Assembly: GCF_001999465.1 (NCBI RefSeq)
Contig: NZ_MQMF01000001.1
Span: 744,001 to 808,000, forward strand
Source: Fictibacillus arsenicus
GTDB lineage: Bacteria > Bacillota > Bacilli > Bacillales > Fictibacillaceae
Direction: 5' to 3'
DNA: 64,000 nucleotides
Positions 46,187-54,752 of the stretch are shown here, one piece after another; positions within the stretch are counted from its first letter, which is position 1; each line of letters starts with the position of its first letter. The notes beneath the pieces were generated by a model. It did no database searches. It had not been told where the DNA came from and saw only the letters and a list, made by a program, of their open reading frames with translations. A program made the translations under genes and the position numbers.

Positions 46187-46651
46187 TCAAACGAATAATG
46201 CCATTAATATTAAATCTTGATAGCCGCCTTCTAATTTTACACCTTTTGCTTTTCTGCCTTCTTCAAAAAAGCCTAGTTTTTTATATAACTTGATTGCACC
46301 TAAATTATCTTCCATTACCTCAAGACAAACTTTTTCAATCTTACTGTTATTTTTAGCCCAATTGATTAACGTTTCTAGAAGAGCTCTGCCAATACCATAA
46401 TTTCGATATTCAGGTAGTATGATCATTGCAAAAGCTCCTTGATGACTAATTTTTTCATTATCTCCGTTCTTAAAATCTATTTTACCAACTAACTTACCAT
46501 CAACTTCAGCAATAAACTGTACATAATTTGGATTTTCATGATAAGCTTTTAACGTTTTTTGGATAGCATCAACATTCATCCTTTTTACATCCTCAACTGT
46601 ACTTAGCATGTATGGAGCGTTTATTAAAGCGTTTGAAGCAGAATTTAGCAT
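46187..46651 (-). CDS. GNAT family N-acetyltransferase, probable N-terminal disruption
   Basis: 154 residues with a good GNAT core: AFAMIILPEYRNYGIGRALLETLINWAKNN (acetyl-CoA loop RNYGIGRA) and MEDNLGAIKLYKKLGFFEEG. The first strand appears missing from the ATG-started frame: in-frame codons upstream read T-V-T-I-R-E-A-K-E-Q-D-A-E-R before ATG at 46651, the usual GNAT beginning, but a TGA blocks them. A TTG just upstream (TTGAAAAACAGTAACT) would join them if one A were removed from the A-run at about 46698. So the gene may be a one-base frameshift pseudogene, or a shortened protein is made from 46651. Confidence 0.75.
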   Translation of the reverse strand: MLNSASNALINAPYMLSTVEDVKRMNVDAIQKTLKAYHENPNYVQFIAEVDGKLVGKIDFKNGDNEKISHQGAFAMIILPEYRNYGIGRALLETLINWAKNNSKIEKVCLEVMEDNLGAIKLYKKLGFFEEGRKAKGVKLEGGYQDLILMALFV

Positions 46652-46896
46652 TCTTTCTGCATCCTGTTCTTTAGCTTCTCTAATAGTTACTGTTTTTCAA
46701 TTTTTAGATTTAAAAGAAAATACATTAGTTGATAATATCTTACACACACCCTTTCAGAATATAAGTTAATCTGATTCTTACCATTTCTATAATCTATTAA
46801 ATAAATCAAGGTCCTCAAGCCCAAATAACAACCCTTTTTAAATTCACGTTTTAATAGGAAATTCCTTCTCTGTTCAATCATATGGCTAGTATTTCG

Positions 46897-46932
46897 AAAA
46901 AAAAATAGAGCTAACCTTTGTGGTCAGCTCTA
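46897..46932 (-). terminator. Terminator after the HAD hydrolase gene
   Basis: TAGAGCTGACC-acaaa-GGTTAGCTCTA followed by nine T residues on the minus strand. Confidence 0.9.
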
Positions 46933-46970
46933 GATTAAACTTTAAAGTTCATTCGGCTGTTCTCTTTTCA

Positions 46971-47657
46971 TTATATAGAAGTTTGTACAGCCTTTTCCTT
47001 ACTTTCTATAATCAGCTTCAACTCCGCCAGATCAGTAATTGTATAATCGGCTGCTTCGGCTTCGTCCCAGTGGGGGCTTGTTTTCCAGACGGCCAACATT
47101 CCTGTGTTCTTCGCGGCTTCTACGTCATTTTTCGGGTGGTCGCCCACGAACATGCACTCTGTCGTCTTAACGTTCAATCGCTCTGCAGCTCTCTCGAACA
47201 AGAGTGGATCGGGCTTCCTCAGTCCCTCCATCTCAGATATAAGAATTGCGTCAAAGTACTCCTTAATTTCTAGTGCTTTAATGGTGTCATTTTGAAACAC
47301 ACCGTATCCGTTCGTTACCAAACCGAGGCGCAGGCCTTTTTTCTTGAGTTCATCCAGCATGCTTACAAGGTTCGGAAACGGTGTGCAATGGTGTTTGAAC
47401 TGTGTTAGATAATCATCGAGTAGTTCGCTTGGGGGCATTCTCCTGACAGCGAGCTCATCAGATAGCTTTTGGTACACTTTGTCCTTCCACACATATCCGT
47501 TCTGCTCAAGCTCGATAAATTTTTCCGCAAAAATTTTTTTAGGAATATGGGACAGGACGGACGACAGCCGGGTATGCTGATCCTCTACAAACTTCTTAAC
47601 CGATGTGTCGCGGTCCAAAAGCGTTCCATCCAAATCAAACAATACAGCTTTTATCAA
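46971..47657 (-). CDS. HAD superfamily hydrolase
   Basis: A 228-residue HAD phosphatase with a C1 cap. Motif I DLDGTLLD (D8 and D10), motif II VTNGYG near 116-121, motif III lysine in EGLRKPDP, and motif IV GDHPKNDVEAAKNTG are all complete. The start is TTG at 47657, preceded by AGGAGA at 8 bases. The substrate is unknown; phosphoglycolate-type and nucleotide substrates are common in this group. It has its own terminator. Confidence 0.92.
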   Translation of the reverse strand: MIKAVLFDLDGTLLDRDTSVKKFVEDQHTRLSSVLSHIPKKIFAEKFIELEQNGYVWKDKVYQKLSDELAVRRMPPSELLDDYLTQFKHHCTPFPNLVSMLDELKKKGLRLGLVTNGYGVFQNDTIKALEIKEYFDAILISEMEGLRKPDPLLFERAAERLNVKTTECMFVGDHPKNDVEAAKNTGMLAVWKTSPHWDEAEAADYTITDLAELKLIIESKEKAVQTSI

Positions 47658-47974
47658 ATTAACACTCTCCTATCCTTACATTCTCTTTATACAGGATAAA
47701 TACCCTTAATTATGACTTCGCACGCTTCATATTACTCATCCTTTTTGTGGAATCATAAGGAAAGGTCAATGCCAATGTAGCAACGTCTTTACTTCACGAT
47801 ATTTTCATCTAAAATAAAATAGAATCCTTGTTAGTTTGAGACATCCTTAATAACCTCCTTAAATAATTCCATTAAAAAAGATGCATTCCTTGTTCCAGAA
47901 ATGCACCGTTTGTGAATTACTCTTTCTCTTTTTTCGACTTGGTGTAACAATTGCAATCTTTTTCAAACAGATCC
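47658..47974. other. Intergenic region with an orphan ribosome site and an 11-codon frame
   Basis: No intact gene. On the minus strand AAGGAGG precedes ATG (47844) by 9 bases, but the frame (M-S-Q-T-N-K-D-S-I-L-F) stops after 11 codons. This looks like the start of a lost gene, or a leader peptide. A palindromic element follows at 47867. Confidence 0.4.
47867..47917. repeat. Palindromic intergenic element, copy 4
   Basis: TTCCATTAAAAAAGATGCATTCC-ttgttcc-AGAAATGCACCGTTTGTGAA. Ends TTC/GAA; the hairpin GATGCATT/AATGCAcC is imperfect. Confidence 0.7.
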
Positions 47975-49147
47975 TTATAACGTTTTTATAAACCGGTCAA
48001 TTCGGCGCATGGCTTCTTCAAGCTTTTGAACGGAGGTCGCATAGGAACAGCGGACATGCCCCTCTCCGCTCTCACCAAAAACACTACCAGGTACAACAGC
48101 AACCTGCTCTTTCATCAGGAGCTGTTCTGCAAACTCTTCAGATGACAGTCCAGTCTTTTCAATCGAGGGAAATACATAAAAAGCACCACCTGGGACATGA
48201 CACGATAAACCCATCTCTTCTAAAGCATGAATGACCAAACTGCGGCGCTGCCGATAGCTTTCTTTCATTTTCACTACATCCTTCTGTCCATTAACGAGCG
48301 CTTCAAAAGCTGCATGTTGAGCCATGGTAGGAGCGCACATCATCGTATACTGATGTATTTTTAGCATGGCTTGCAAAATAGCTTTAGGACCGCAGGCAAA
48401 GCCTAATCGCCAACCGGTCATGGCAAATGCTTTTGAAAATCCAGAAATTAAGATCGTTCGGTCCCGCATATTTTTCACAGCAGGAAAACTTGTATACGGT
48501 TCATCGTACGTTAGTTCCGCGTAAATTTCATCTGAAATCACGAGCAAATCATGCTTCTCCACTACCTCCGCAATCCTTTCCAAATCTCCTTTTGACAACA
48601 CAGTACCTGTTGGATTATTCGGACTGCATAACATAATAACTTTTGTCTTTTCCGTTACTGCAGCTTCAATTTGTTCAGGTTGAAGCTTGAAATCATCACG
48701 GCTATACGTATTTACTGGAACAGGGACTCCGCCTGCGAGCGTTACTGTTGGTGCGTAAGACACAAAGCTTGGCTCAACGACAATGACTTCTTCTCCGGGG
48801 TTCACAACCGCACGCAAAGCAAGATCAATCGCCTGTGAAGCACCGACTGTAACCACCATTTCTTCTTGCGCACTGTACGTAACTCCAAATCGCCTTTTCA
48901 TATATCGAGAAATCTCTTTCCTCAGCTCGAACAGTCCGGCGTTGGCTGTATAAGCAGTATAGCCCTGTTCCAACGAGTGATAACTTGCTTCTATCACGTT
49001 CCAAGGTGTAACGAAATCCGGTTCACCAACGCCCAGGGAAATGACGTTTTCCATAGAGGAAGCAAGATCAAAAAAACGACGGATACCAGATGGTTGAATG
49101 GATTGCACGGTATTTGATAAATATTTTGAAGTTGGCTCTGTAATCAT
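47975..49147 (-). CDS. alaT: Aminotransferase of the AlaT/PatA group
   Basis: A 390-residue fold-type I PLP aminotransferase. GVGEPDFVTP near 38-47, YTANAGLFELR, the SPNNPTGTVLS motif near 175-185, the Schiff-base lysine in SGFSKAFAMTGWRLGF near 240, and the C-terminal FGESGEGHVRCSYATS (with the substrate-binding Arg) are all intact. It overlaps the upstream Lrp-type regulator by four bases (ATGA). This pair matches B. subtilis yugG-yugH, named alaR-alaT, in which the enzyme is an alanine transaminase. The gene name rests on this arrangement and similarity. Confidence 0.88.
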   Translation of the reverse strand: MITEPTSKYLSNTVQSIQPSGIRRFFDLASSMENVISLGVGEPDFVTPWNVIEASYHSLEQGYTAYTANAGLFELRKEISRYMKRRFGVTYSAQEEMVVTVGASQAIDLALRAVVNPGEEVIVVEPSFVSYAPTVTLAGGVPVPVNTYSRDDFKLQPEQIEAAVTEKTKVIMLCSPNNPTGTVLSKGDLERIAEVVEKHDLLVISDEIYAELTYDEPYTSFPAVKNMRDRTILISGFSKAFAMTGWRLGFACGPKAILQAMLKIHQYTMMCAPTMAQHAAFEALVNGQKDVVKMKESYRQRRSLVIHALEEMGLSCHVPGGAFYVFPSIEKTGLSSEEFAEQLLMKEQVAVVPGSVFGESGEGHVRCSYATSVQKLEEAMRRIDRFIKTL

Positions 49148-49647
49148 GGCGACACCACAATTCGTTTATCCTCATCATTATCACTAAAAACAAGGCCGTC
49201 ATGCTTGTATTTTTTTAAAATGAAATGAGTAGTTGTCGATATGACAGAATCTATTGTTGAGAGTTTTTCAGATACAAAACGTCCGACTTCTGCCATCGTT
49301 TTTCCTTCTATCGATACAGACAAATCGTAAACACCGGACATAAGATATACCGCTTTAACCTCAGGGAAACGGTAGATCCGTTCGGCAACTTTATCAAAGC
49401 CGACACCTCGCTTTGGTGTGACTTTTACATCAATCATTGCTGTTACAGCCCCTTCTTCGGTTCCTTTCGTCCAGTCGATTATGGCAGAATAGCCTAGTAT
49501 AACTTTTTCTTTTTCGAGCTTTTCTAGGATTTGCTTTGATTCATCCACTGTAATACCCATTAACCTTGCGATAGTTGCTGTTTCAAGACGTCCGTTTTTT
49601 TCAATCAGTTGCAATAGTTCGCGTTCTGTAGAATTCAAATCAATCAC
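49144..49647 (-). CDS. alaR: Lrp/AsnC family regulator (AlaR-like)
   Basis: A 167-residue regulator: N-terminal helix-turn-helix (about 1-60, with NGRLETATIARLMGITVDESKQILEKLEKE) and a C-terminal RAM ligand-binding domain (about 80-155). It is the first gene of a two-gene operon with the AlaT-type aminotransferase and overlaps it by four bases. It probably controls this operon in response to an amino acid, likely alanine as in B. subtilis. Confidence 0.9.
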   Translation of the reverse strand: MIDLNSTERELLQLIEKNGRLETATIARLMGITVDESKQILEKLEKEKVILGYSAIIDWTKGTEEGAVTAMIDVKVTPKRGVGFDKVAERIYRFPEVKAVYLMSGVYDLSVSIEGKTMAEVGRFVSEKLSTIDSVISTTTHFILKKYKHDGLVFSDNDEDKRIVVSP

Positions 49648-49759
49648 TCGCTTTTAGTAGAATATGCTGACCATTATAACAAACCCTCTAAGTTAAGCCA
49701 CTCTGAAAATTTAGAATTCATTTGAAATATGATAATTTTTTTAGTTGCAGCAGAAATGC

Positions 49760-49812
49760 TCCATAAAAAAAGTGCTGCTCTCCTTCTCGAAGAAATGCAC
49801 CCTTTTCTTGAA
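49760..49812. repeat. Palindromic intergenic element, copy 5
   Basis: CTCCATAAAAAAAGTGCTGCTCTCCTTCTCGAAGAAATGCACCC...TTGAAG. T-run on the minus strand side; flank ends TTGAAG. Confidence 0.72.
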
Positions 49813-49859
49813 GACTTGCATGGAGATAATTCGTTTTTAGCTGCCTAATTTAAGCGTTG

Positions 49860-50426
49860 TTAATTTATTTTAGAATAAATACAAGTATCAGTCAGCTTGC
49901 TGCCATCTGCGGATAGATCCTCATTCCTTAAAGTACCTTCATATGTAAAACCAAGTTTTTCCGGTATGAAACGACTTTTTAAGTTTCTTGAATCACATCT
50001 TATTTCAATTCTCTTAAATTCGAGGTGATTTAATCCAAAGTTAGCTAACTCCTTTACTGCTTCCGTCATATATCCATTACCGCTATATTTTGTATTAATC
50101 CAGTATCCCATTTCACCTTTTGGAATGTTCCAGTCAATCCTATGAAGGCTTGCCGTTCCAATTAAGTCCTTGCCGCCACTTTTATCAAAGATAAGAAAAC
50201 GAAAACTTTCTCTTTTTAAAAAATCTATATGAGCATTCCTTAACAGGATCTCTGTTTCTTCAACAGTAGGAATTTCTTGAAAAAGTGACAACCACGCTTT
50301 TAATTCATGATAGGAATCTTTAATTGCTTGGTTCACAATTTCTCCGTCTCCACATTGAAGTGGTGCTCGAAGAATTAGCCTTTTGGTTTCTAATTGTAAA
50401 GGAATATCTAATAACAAAGGGTTCAT
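49860..50426 (-). CDS. GNAT family N-acetyltransferase (RimJ/RimL type)
   Basis: A 188-residue enzyme of the ribosomal-protein-alanine-acetyltransferase-like group. LQLETKRLILRAPLQCGDG near 11-30 is the usual start, GEMGYWINTKYSGNGYMTEAVKELANFGL near 120-148 contains the acetyl-CoA loop, and IRCDSRNLKSRFIPEKLGFTYEG completes the fold. Complete and apparently functional. The acceptor is unknown; paralogues in this group acetylate ribosomal proteins or small amines. Palindromic elements flank the gene on both sides. Confidence 0.9.
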   Translation of the reverse strand: MNPLLLDIPLQLETKRLILRAPLQCGDGEIVNQAIKDSYHELKAWLSLFQEIPTVEETEILLRNAHIDFLKRESFRFLIFDKSGGKDLIGTASLHRIDWNIPKGEMGYWINTKYSGNGYMTEAVKELANFGLNHLEFKRIEIRCDSRNLKSRFIPEKLGFTYEGTLRNEDLSADGSKLTDTCIYSKIN

Positions 50427-50469
50427 TTGATTTTCCCTTTCTTGATTATTTTAAATTAATAATGAAAAG

Positions 50470-50505
50470 CAGTAAGAGCATTTCTCCTTCTTAAAGAAAT
50501 GCATA
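50470..50505. repeat. Palindromic intergenic element, copy 6
   Basis: Core GAGCATTTCT-ccttctta-AAGAAATGCATA; 9-bp stem GCATTTCTT-type with one bulge. Confidence 0.68.
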
Positions 50506-50582
50506 AGATAGTTTATGAGAAAATAGTTTATGAGAAATCTTTAAAGTTGGAGTTCTAAATCATTTAAAGTCCCATTCAATAT

Positions 50583-51020
50583 TTATCTGAGTTTCTCCGC
50601 CAGTTCTAAAATAATTCCCTCTGGACCACGAACGTAGCATAACTTATAACTTTCTTCATATTGCTGTATCTCACTAAAGATTTCCGTGCCCTTCTTTTTC
50701 AACTTTGCAATAATAGCTTCAATATCTTCAACAGCAAAGCAAATATGCCGGATACCCAGCGTGTTTGCATAAGGTTGCTGAATATCTATCTCCTCTGACG
50801 GCGTATAATATTTGACTAGTTCTATCCATGCTGAACCCTCTGGCATCCCCAATCCTACACATGCTGTTTTAACATTTTCAAGCCCAACTATTCTGTCCAA
50901 CTGACCTCCTTCCATTTCCCATTCGGCTTTCACTTCAAGTCCTAAATCAAGAAAAAACTCTTTAGCCATTGAAAGATCGTTTACGTTAATGCTCACATGA
51001 TCTATTCTATTTATCTTCAT
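50583..51020 (-). CDS. VOC family protein (glyoxalase/methylmalonyl-CoA epimerase-like)
   Basis: A 145-residue single-chain VOC protein with two beta-alpha-beta-beta-beta modules. Likely metal ligands are H8 (RIDHVSINV), H in IRHICFAVED and the final E in GPEGIILELAEK. AGGAGG lies 8 bases before the ATG. Function may be lactoylglutathione-lyase-like, epimerase-like or a resistance protein; the sequence does not decide it. Confidence 0.86.
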   Translation of the reverse strand: MKINRIDHVSINVNDLSMAKEFFLDLGLEVKAEWEMEGGQLDRIVGLENVKTACVGLGMPEGSAWIELVKYYTPSEEIDIQQPYANTLGIRHICFAVEDIEAIIAKLKKKGTEIFSEIQQYEESYKLCYVRGPEGIILELAEKLR

Positions 51021-51138
51021 ATCTCATACCTCCTGTTATTTTCAATACTTGTATTCACGTATGGTTAGTTAGAAATTCGAATTCGCCTCTAACAGGAAAA
51101 TATCTTTCTTCAACCAATCTGCTCGTTTGTTCAATGAC

Positions 51139-51190
51139 TTCCATAAAAAGAGCGTTAATCCTTCTTGGATCAACGCACCCGATTGTTTAA
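51139..51190. repeat. Palindromic intergenic element, copy 7
   Basis: TTCCATAAAAAGAGCGTTAATCC-ttctt-GGATCAACGCACCCGATTGTTTA. Here the arms are GCGTT-ATCC/GGAT-AACGC, changed on both sides while pairing is kept, and T-run on the minus strand, just behind the lipoprotein gene. Confidence 0.78.
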
Positions 51191-51217
51191 AAATGATTGT
51201 CTTCATCGAAAGTATAC

Positions 51218-51565
51218 TTAGTCAATAAGCATATGAATTTCCTTGGCTTCAATTTCCCTGGACTCTACATCCTTACTAATTTTACTGGGACCGAAAAGAA
51301 CTATTTTTAGTTTTACTCCTTTTTGAAGCTGTTCTGAATTAATTTTCTCACCGTTTTCGTTGAAAACAGCTGTCTTATCAGTAACAACTACTTTACAACC
51401 ATATCCTATATCTTTAGCGTTATTTTCCCCTTTATTAACTTCGTCAGAACAATCCACTACAAGATGAACTTTTTTGTTCTCCAAAAGTTTCCCCTCAAAA
51501 GATGTTGTACTTGAGCAACCAAACAAAAGCATATTAATAGTTATTAGAATAAATACGTACCTCAC
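51218..51565 (-). CDS. Small lipoprotein, DUF3221/YobA-like
   Basis: A 115-residue lipoprotein. The signal ends with lipobox LLFGC (Cys near 17), followed by a small beta-rich domain (KVVVTDKTAVFNENGEKINSEQLQKGVKLKI) with an OB-like pattern seen in the YobA/DUF3221 group. Start is GTG at 51565 with GAAAGG upstream. It is anchored outside the membrane; its function is unknown. Family assignment is tentative. Confidence 0.7.
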   Translation of the reverse strand: MRYVFILITINMLLFGCSSTTSFEGKLLENKKVHLVVDCSDEVNKGENNAKDIGYGCKVVVTDKTAVFNENGEKINSEQLQKGVKLKIVLFGPSKISKDVESREIEAKEIHMLID

Positions 51566-51680
51566 CTTTGTATCTTACCTTTCAAAATATCCAAGTTTCG
51601 AATACCCTTTCTTCCACAATTCTGATACTTTTATAGAATAAAAAATTTATTACCATAATACGGAATGCCACCTACTCAAT

Positions 51681-53855
51681 TCATTTCTTTGCAAATTGCT
51701 TTTTAGGAAACTCAAAACCTATCGTTAAATCATCCTTTAATATGAGCATAGCATCGAACTTTCTCTTCTCTTTCGCTTTTGGCTTGAATCCTTTAATGAC
51801 ATTTGTTTTGCCTTTGGTGCACAAATCCTTCACCTGTTTCTCAGTAATATTTTTACTAAGTAATTTTCCTGGAAAGGTTTGTTTGCAACCATTCGCATTT
51901 TCTGAGCAGCTATAGTATGAACGATTCACGCTGATGTTTCCTTTTTTGCATCGGGGACACAGAGCGATTGGGACCTGATTCAAATTCTTAACACCATCAA
52001 TACTCTGCTGAATAGAATCTGCATTCAATTGTCCAGGTACTTCTTCGATCAATTTGTTGAGAAACTTTGCGATACTTCCCAAAAACGCTTGAGGTGTACC
52101 GTTTCCGTTTCCGATTTTCTTTAGATAGGCTTCCCATTTGGCCGTCATGGAAGGACTGGAAAGCAAGTTACCTTCTATCGATTGACATAGGATCTTCCCT
52201 TTTTCGGTAATATATACAAGGTTCTTTTTTATCTCGATGTATTGATGTTTTTTTATGGTTTCGATAATTCCACTTCGTGTCGCTTCCGTTCCTAACCCTT
52301 CAACTTCTTTTAAAATTTCCATTTCTTCTTCATTTTCAACCGATTTTCCGCACGTTTTCATCATGGAAATCAGTTGACCTTCCGTGTATGGCTTAGGTGG
52401 AGCGGTCATACCTTCTTTCATTTTGACCAAGCTCTTCACGTTTTCCCCTTTTTCAAGTTTAGGAAGAGGTTGTGCAGCGTGGTCATCTTTCTTGCCTTTA
52501 TTATCATTTGAACTGTAGTTAAACAGTTCTCTCCAGCCTTTACTGATTTCTGTTTTTCCTACCGTCTCAAAGGCTAAACCGTTCACATCCGTTGTTACTT
52601 TTGTTTCTTCATACACACAATCATGATGAAACATACCTAAGGTTGTGTTTAATACTTCAAAGTAAATGTTTCTCTCTTCTGTTGATAAACCTTGAATTTT
52701 TGCACGCGTTGGAACCATCTTTGTAGGAACAATCGCATAGTGTTCTTGTACCTTTGATCCATCCACATATCTTTTACTTGGCCTTTTAGAAGCTGGACTA
52801 AAACGGTTCTCAATGAGATCTTGATAGCTTTCAAGATTAGCAGATAGATAGGCAAACTCATTTTCCGTTATGTATTGCGTGTCAGTTCTTGGGTAGGATA
52901 GAATTTTCTTATCGTACAATTTTTGAACCGTATCTAGAACCTTCTTCGGACTGTATTTCCACCTTTTATTTGCTGTTGATTGCAGGGTAGAGAGCGCATG
53001 CAGTTTAGGTGATTTAATACACATTTCCTTTTTTGAGACAGATTTTATGATGCCCGTATCATTTCCTGTTATGCTGTGCTGATTTAACAGCTGTTGAACT
53101 TCTTCTTTGTTATCACTTTTTATTTTTGCTTTGCCTTTATATTTTCCGTTGGCAGCTGTAAAGTTCCCTTCTATTTCATAAAAAGGTTTAGCCACAAAAT
53201 TCTCGATCTCGAGGTGTCTTTGGTAGATCAAGTATGTTGTTGGCGACTGCACCCTGCCAATACTCAAGCTATCTTTAAGACCTTTTTGTTGTAAAAGCAA
53301 GGTATACAGGCGACTTCCGTTCATTCCAACGAGCCAATCAGAGATCTGACGTGTTTTCGCTTCTGCATAAAGCAATAGATCTTTCTCATTATCATGAAGG
53401 GTTGAAAACCCTTTTCGGACCTCATCCACTTCTAGAGAATTAATCCAAAGTCGTTTAATGGTCTTGCCCCTTACACCTGTCATATGGTAGATCGAATAAA
53501 AGATGTTCGAACCCTCACGATCAACATCGCAGCCGTTAATGATGATGTCAGCTTCCTTAAACAACCGTTTTACCGCATTAAACTGTTCATATTTTCCTGA
53601 CGCTACTTTAAATTCATATCGTTCAGGCAGGATTGGTAAAGAAGTTAAACGCCAGGTTCCCCACTCTGGTTTATATTCTTTCGGTTGCTTCAGCTCTACC
53701 AAATGACCGATTCCCCATGTAAGTATTGCGCCATTTGGAAAGATGCTGCATGGGTTTAACTCAATAAACGTTTTGTCTTTCTTTTTTATTGAAAAGGCAT
53801 CTGAATAAGCCTTAGCTTGTGACGGTTTCTCTGCTAGAATGACGATTTTGTTCAT
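51681..53855 (-). CDS. topB: DNA topoisomerase III, divergent TopB-type
   Basis: A 724-residue type IA topoisomerase. The Toprim domain (VILAEKPSQAKAYSDAF and the acidic DVDREGS motif near 110-116) is followed by the catalytic core with the active tyrosine in SYPRTDTQYI near 320, GRVQSPTTYLIYQR and EGLGTEATRSGIIETI. The C-terminus has a zinc ribbon CPRCKKGN...CSENANGC. It differs in the N-terminal part (EKPSQAKAY, TWGIGHLVELKQPKEYKPEWG) from the housekeeping TopB and resembles forms associated with plasmids and integrative elements, which suggests lateral transfer. It decatenates and relaxes single-strand-containing DNA. Confidence 0.9.
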   Translation of the reverse strand: MNKIVILAEKPSQAKAYSDAFSIKKKDKTFIELNPCSIFPNGAILTWGIGHLVELKQPKEYKPEWGTWRLTSLPILPERYEFKVASGKYEQFNAVKRLFKEADIIINGCDVDREGSNIFYSIYHMTGVRGKTIKRLWINSLEVDEVRKGFSTLHDNEKDLLLYAEAKTRQISDWLVGMNGSRLYTLLLQQKGLKDSLSIGRVQSPTTYLIYQRHLEIENFVAKPFYEIEGNFTAANGKYKGKAKIKSDNKEEVQQLLNQHSITGNDTGIIKSVSKKEMCIKSPKLHALSTLQSTANKRWKYSPKKVLDTVQKLYDKKILSYPRTDTQYITENEFAYLSANLESYQDLIENRFSPASKRPSKRYVDGSKVQEHYAIVPTKMVPTRAKIQGLSTEERNIYFEVLNTTLGMFHHDCVYEETKVTTDVNGLAFETVGKTEISKGWRELFNYSSNDNKGKKDDHAAQPLPKLEKGENVKSLVKMKEGMTAPPKPYTEGQLISMMKTCGKSVENEEEMEILKEVEGLGTEATRSGIIETIKKHQYIEIKKNLVYITEKGKILCQSIEGNLLSSPSMTAKWEAYLKKIGNGNGTPQAFLGSIAKFLNKLIEEVPGQLNADSIQQSIDGVKNLNQVPIALCPRCKKGNISVNRSYYSCSENANGCKQTFPGKLLSKNITEKQVKDLCTKGKTNVIKGFKPKAKEKRKFDAMLILKDDLTIGFEFPKKQFAKK

Positions 53856-53901
53856 AGGGCTTCACCTTTATACTTGAAATTTTTACAATCCTGCTACTTT
53901 A

Positions 53902-53950
53902 CTTGAACAAAGGGCGGCCGCTTGTTCAGTAAACGCACCCGATTGCGAAG
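53902..53950. repeat. Palindromic intergenic element, copy 8
   Basis: TTGAACAAAGGGCGGCCGCTTGTTCAGTAAACGCACCCGATTGCGAAG. Right half has the CGCACCCGATTG family end; the left arm is TTGAACAA/TTGTTCA. Confidence 0.65.
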
Positions 53951-53974
53951 ATATTTTAAAAAACATTGAATAAG

Positions 53975-54010
53975 AAAAACATAGGGAGAATTTTATCTTC
54001 CTATGTTTTT
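53975..54010. terminator. Terminator after the small basic gene
   Basis: AAAAACATAGG-gagaattttatctt-CCTATGTTTTT, an 11-bp perfect stem. Confidence 0.85.
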
Positions 54011-54018
54011 CATTCAAA

Positions 54019-54168
54019 TTATTTATCTGTTTGTTTTTGCTTCTTTTTTAAATAATCCGCACGTATTTTTTCAAGATGCTTCTTTTTATCAAATTTGGCA
54101 GGCGTCTGTTTTTCATGAAACTTTGCCACAGCTACCTGACCTTTGTAATCCAATTGATATTTCCCCAC
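54019..54168 (-). CDS. Small basic protein (49 residues)
   Basis: A GTG-started frame with AGGTGA 6 bases upstream. The peptide begins MGKYQLDYKGQVAVAKFHEK and has a lysine-rich helical end (KKKHLEKIRADYLKKKQKQ). The N-terminal pattern resembles small conserved Bacillus proteins, but no named family is claimed. A terminator follows the stop after 8 bases. It lies upstream of the topoisomerase gene on the same strand, separated by the terminator and a palindromic element. Confidence 0.68.
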   Translation of the reverse strand: MGKYQLDYKGQVAVAKFHEKQTPAKFDKKKHLEKIRADYLKKKQKQTDK

Positions 54169-54542
54169 TTTGTTCACCTACTTTTCTATCTTTAAAGAGA
54201 ATCTATTCAACAAGTATAATATACCTTATTTTACTGAAGTAAACCTTATTACTTTATTAGTGTACTGTTAAATTTGCATATATTAGTAAATACATTAGAA
54301 ATTAATAAAATTAATTAATCATACTTTTTAGAGGAATAAATATATCCAAGGTTATTATTCCTCCTAATCTAAGAGATTCGAATCTTTAATTCAATAAAAA
54401 GTGTACTTCTCCTTCTTGAAGAAATGCACCCGATTGTTGCATATTATTTATTGAACAGTTTATTTGTACTGCGCAGCAAAGGACAGTGTTTTAGTTGTTC
54501 TTCTTTTACATAAGTTACACTTTTTATTCATAGTCTTCTAAG
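54169..54542. other. Intergenic region with palindromic element
   Basis: AT-rich, no gene seen. Contains the best preserved palindromic element (54390-54439) and TTTGTACTGCGCAGCAAAGG near 54465, a motif that recurs as TTGTACTGCGCAACAA near 61431. Confidence 0.6.
54390..54439. repeat. Palindromic intergenic element, copy 9 (best preserved)
   Basis: TTCAATAAAAAGTGTACTTC-tccttctt-GAAGAAATGCACCCGATTGTTG. The ends TTCAA/TTG(AA) and arms GTGyA/TGCAC pair; a T-run follows on the minus strand. Used as the family model. Confidence 0.8.
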
Positions 54543-54752
54543 TTATAATATACTCTCCAAATATTCACATCTATCAAGTGCTTGCATTTCTGTTTCGTAT
54601 CCATTTTCAAGTATTTCATCACGATAACATATACACCATTTATTTGAATTATCTACCCATACAACTTTAATCCAATCCCATTTAGAATAACCTTCCTTGT
54701 GTTCCATATTATAAAAAATCTCATCCCATTCATGAATATCTAATCTTTTCAT
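54543..54752 (-). CDS. Hypothetical Trp/Glu-rich protein (69 residues)
   Basis: A small acidic protein with a tryptophan-rich middle (KWDWIKVVWVDNSNKWCICYRDE) and a helical end (MQALDRCEYLESIL). Start is the ATG at 54752, with GGAAGG 11 bases upstream; a GTG four codons upstream lies in the site itself. It overlaps the 3' end of the truncated histidine phosphatase gene by 23 bases. Family not recognised. Confidence 0.65.
   Translation of the reverse strand: MKRLDIHEWDEIFYNMEHKEGYSKWDWIKVVWVDNSNKWCICYRDEILENGYETEMQALDRCEYLESIL

Noticed and set aside
46687-46881. Minus-strand frame of 64 codons
   Set aside because: No ribosome site, begins just behind the terminator of the HAD gene, composition is not convincing, and it covers the 5' region of the acetyltransferase gene.
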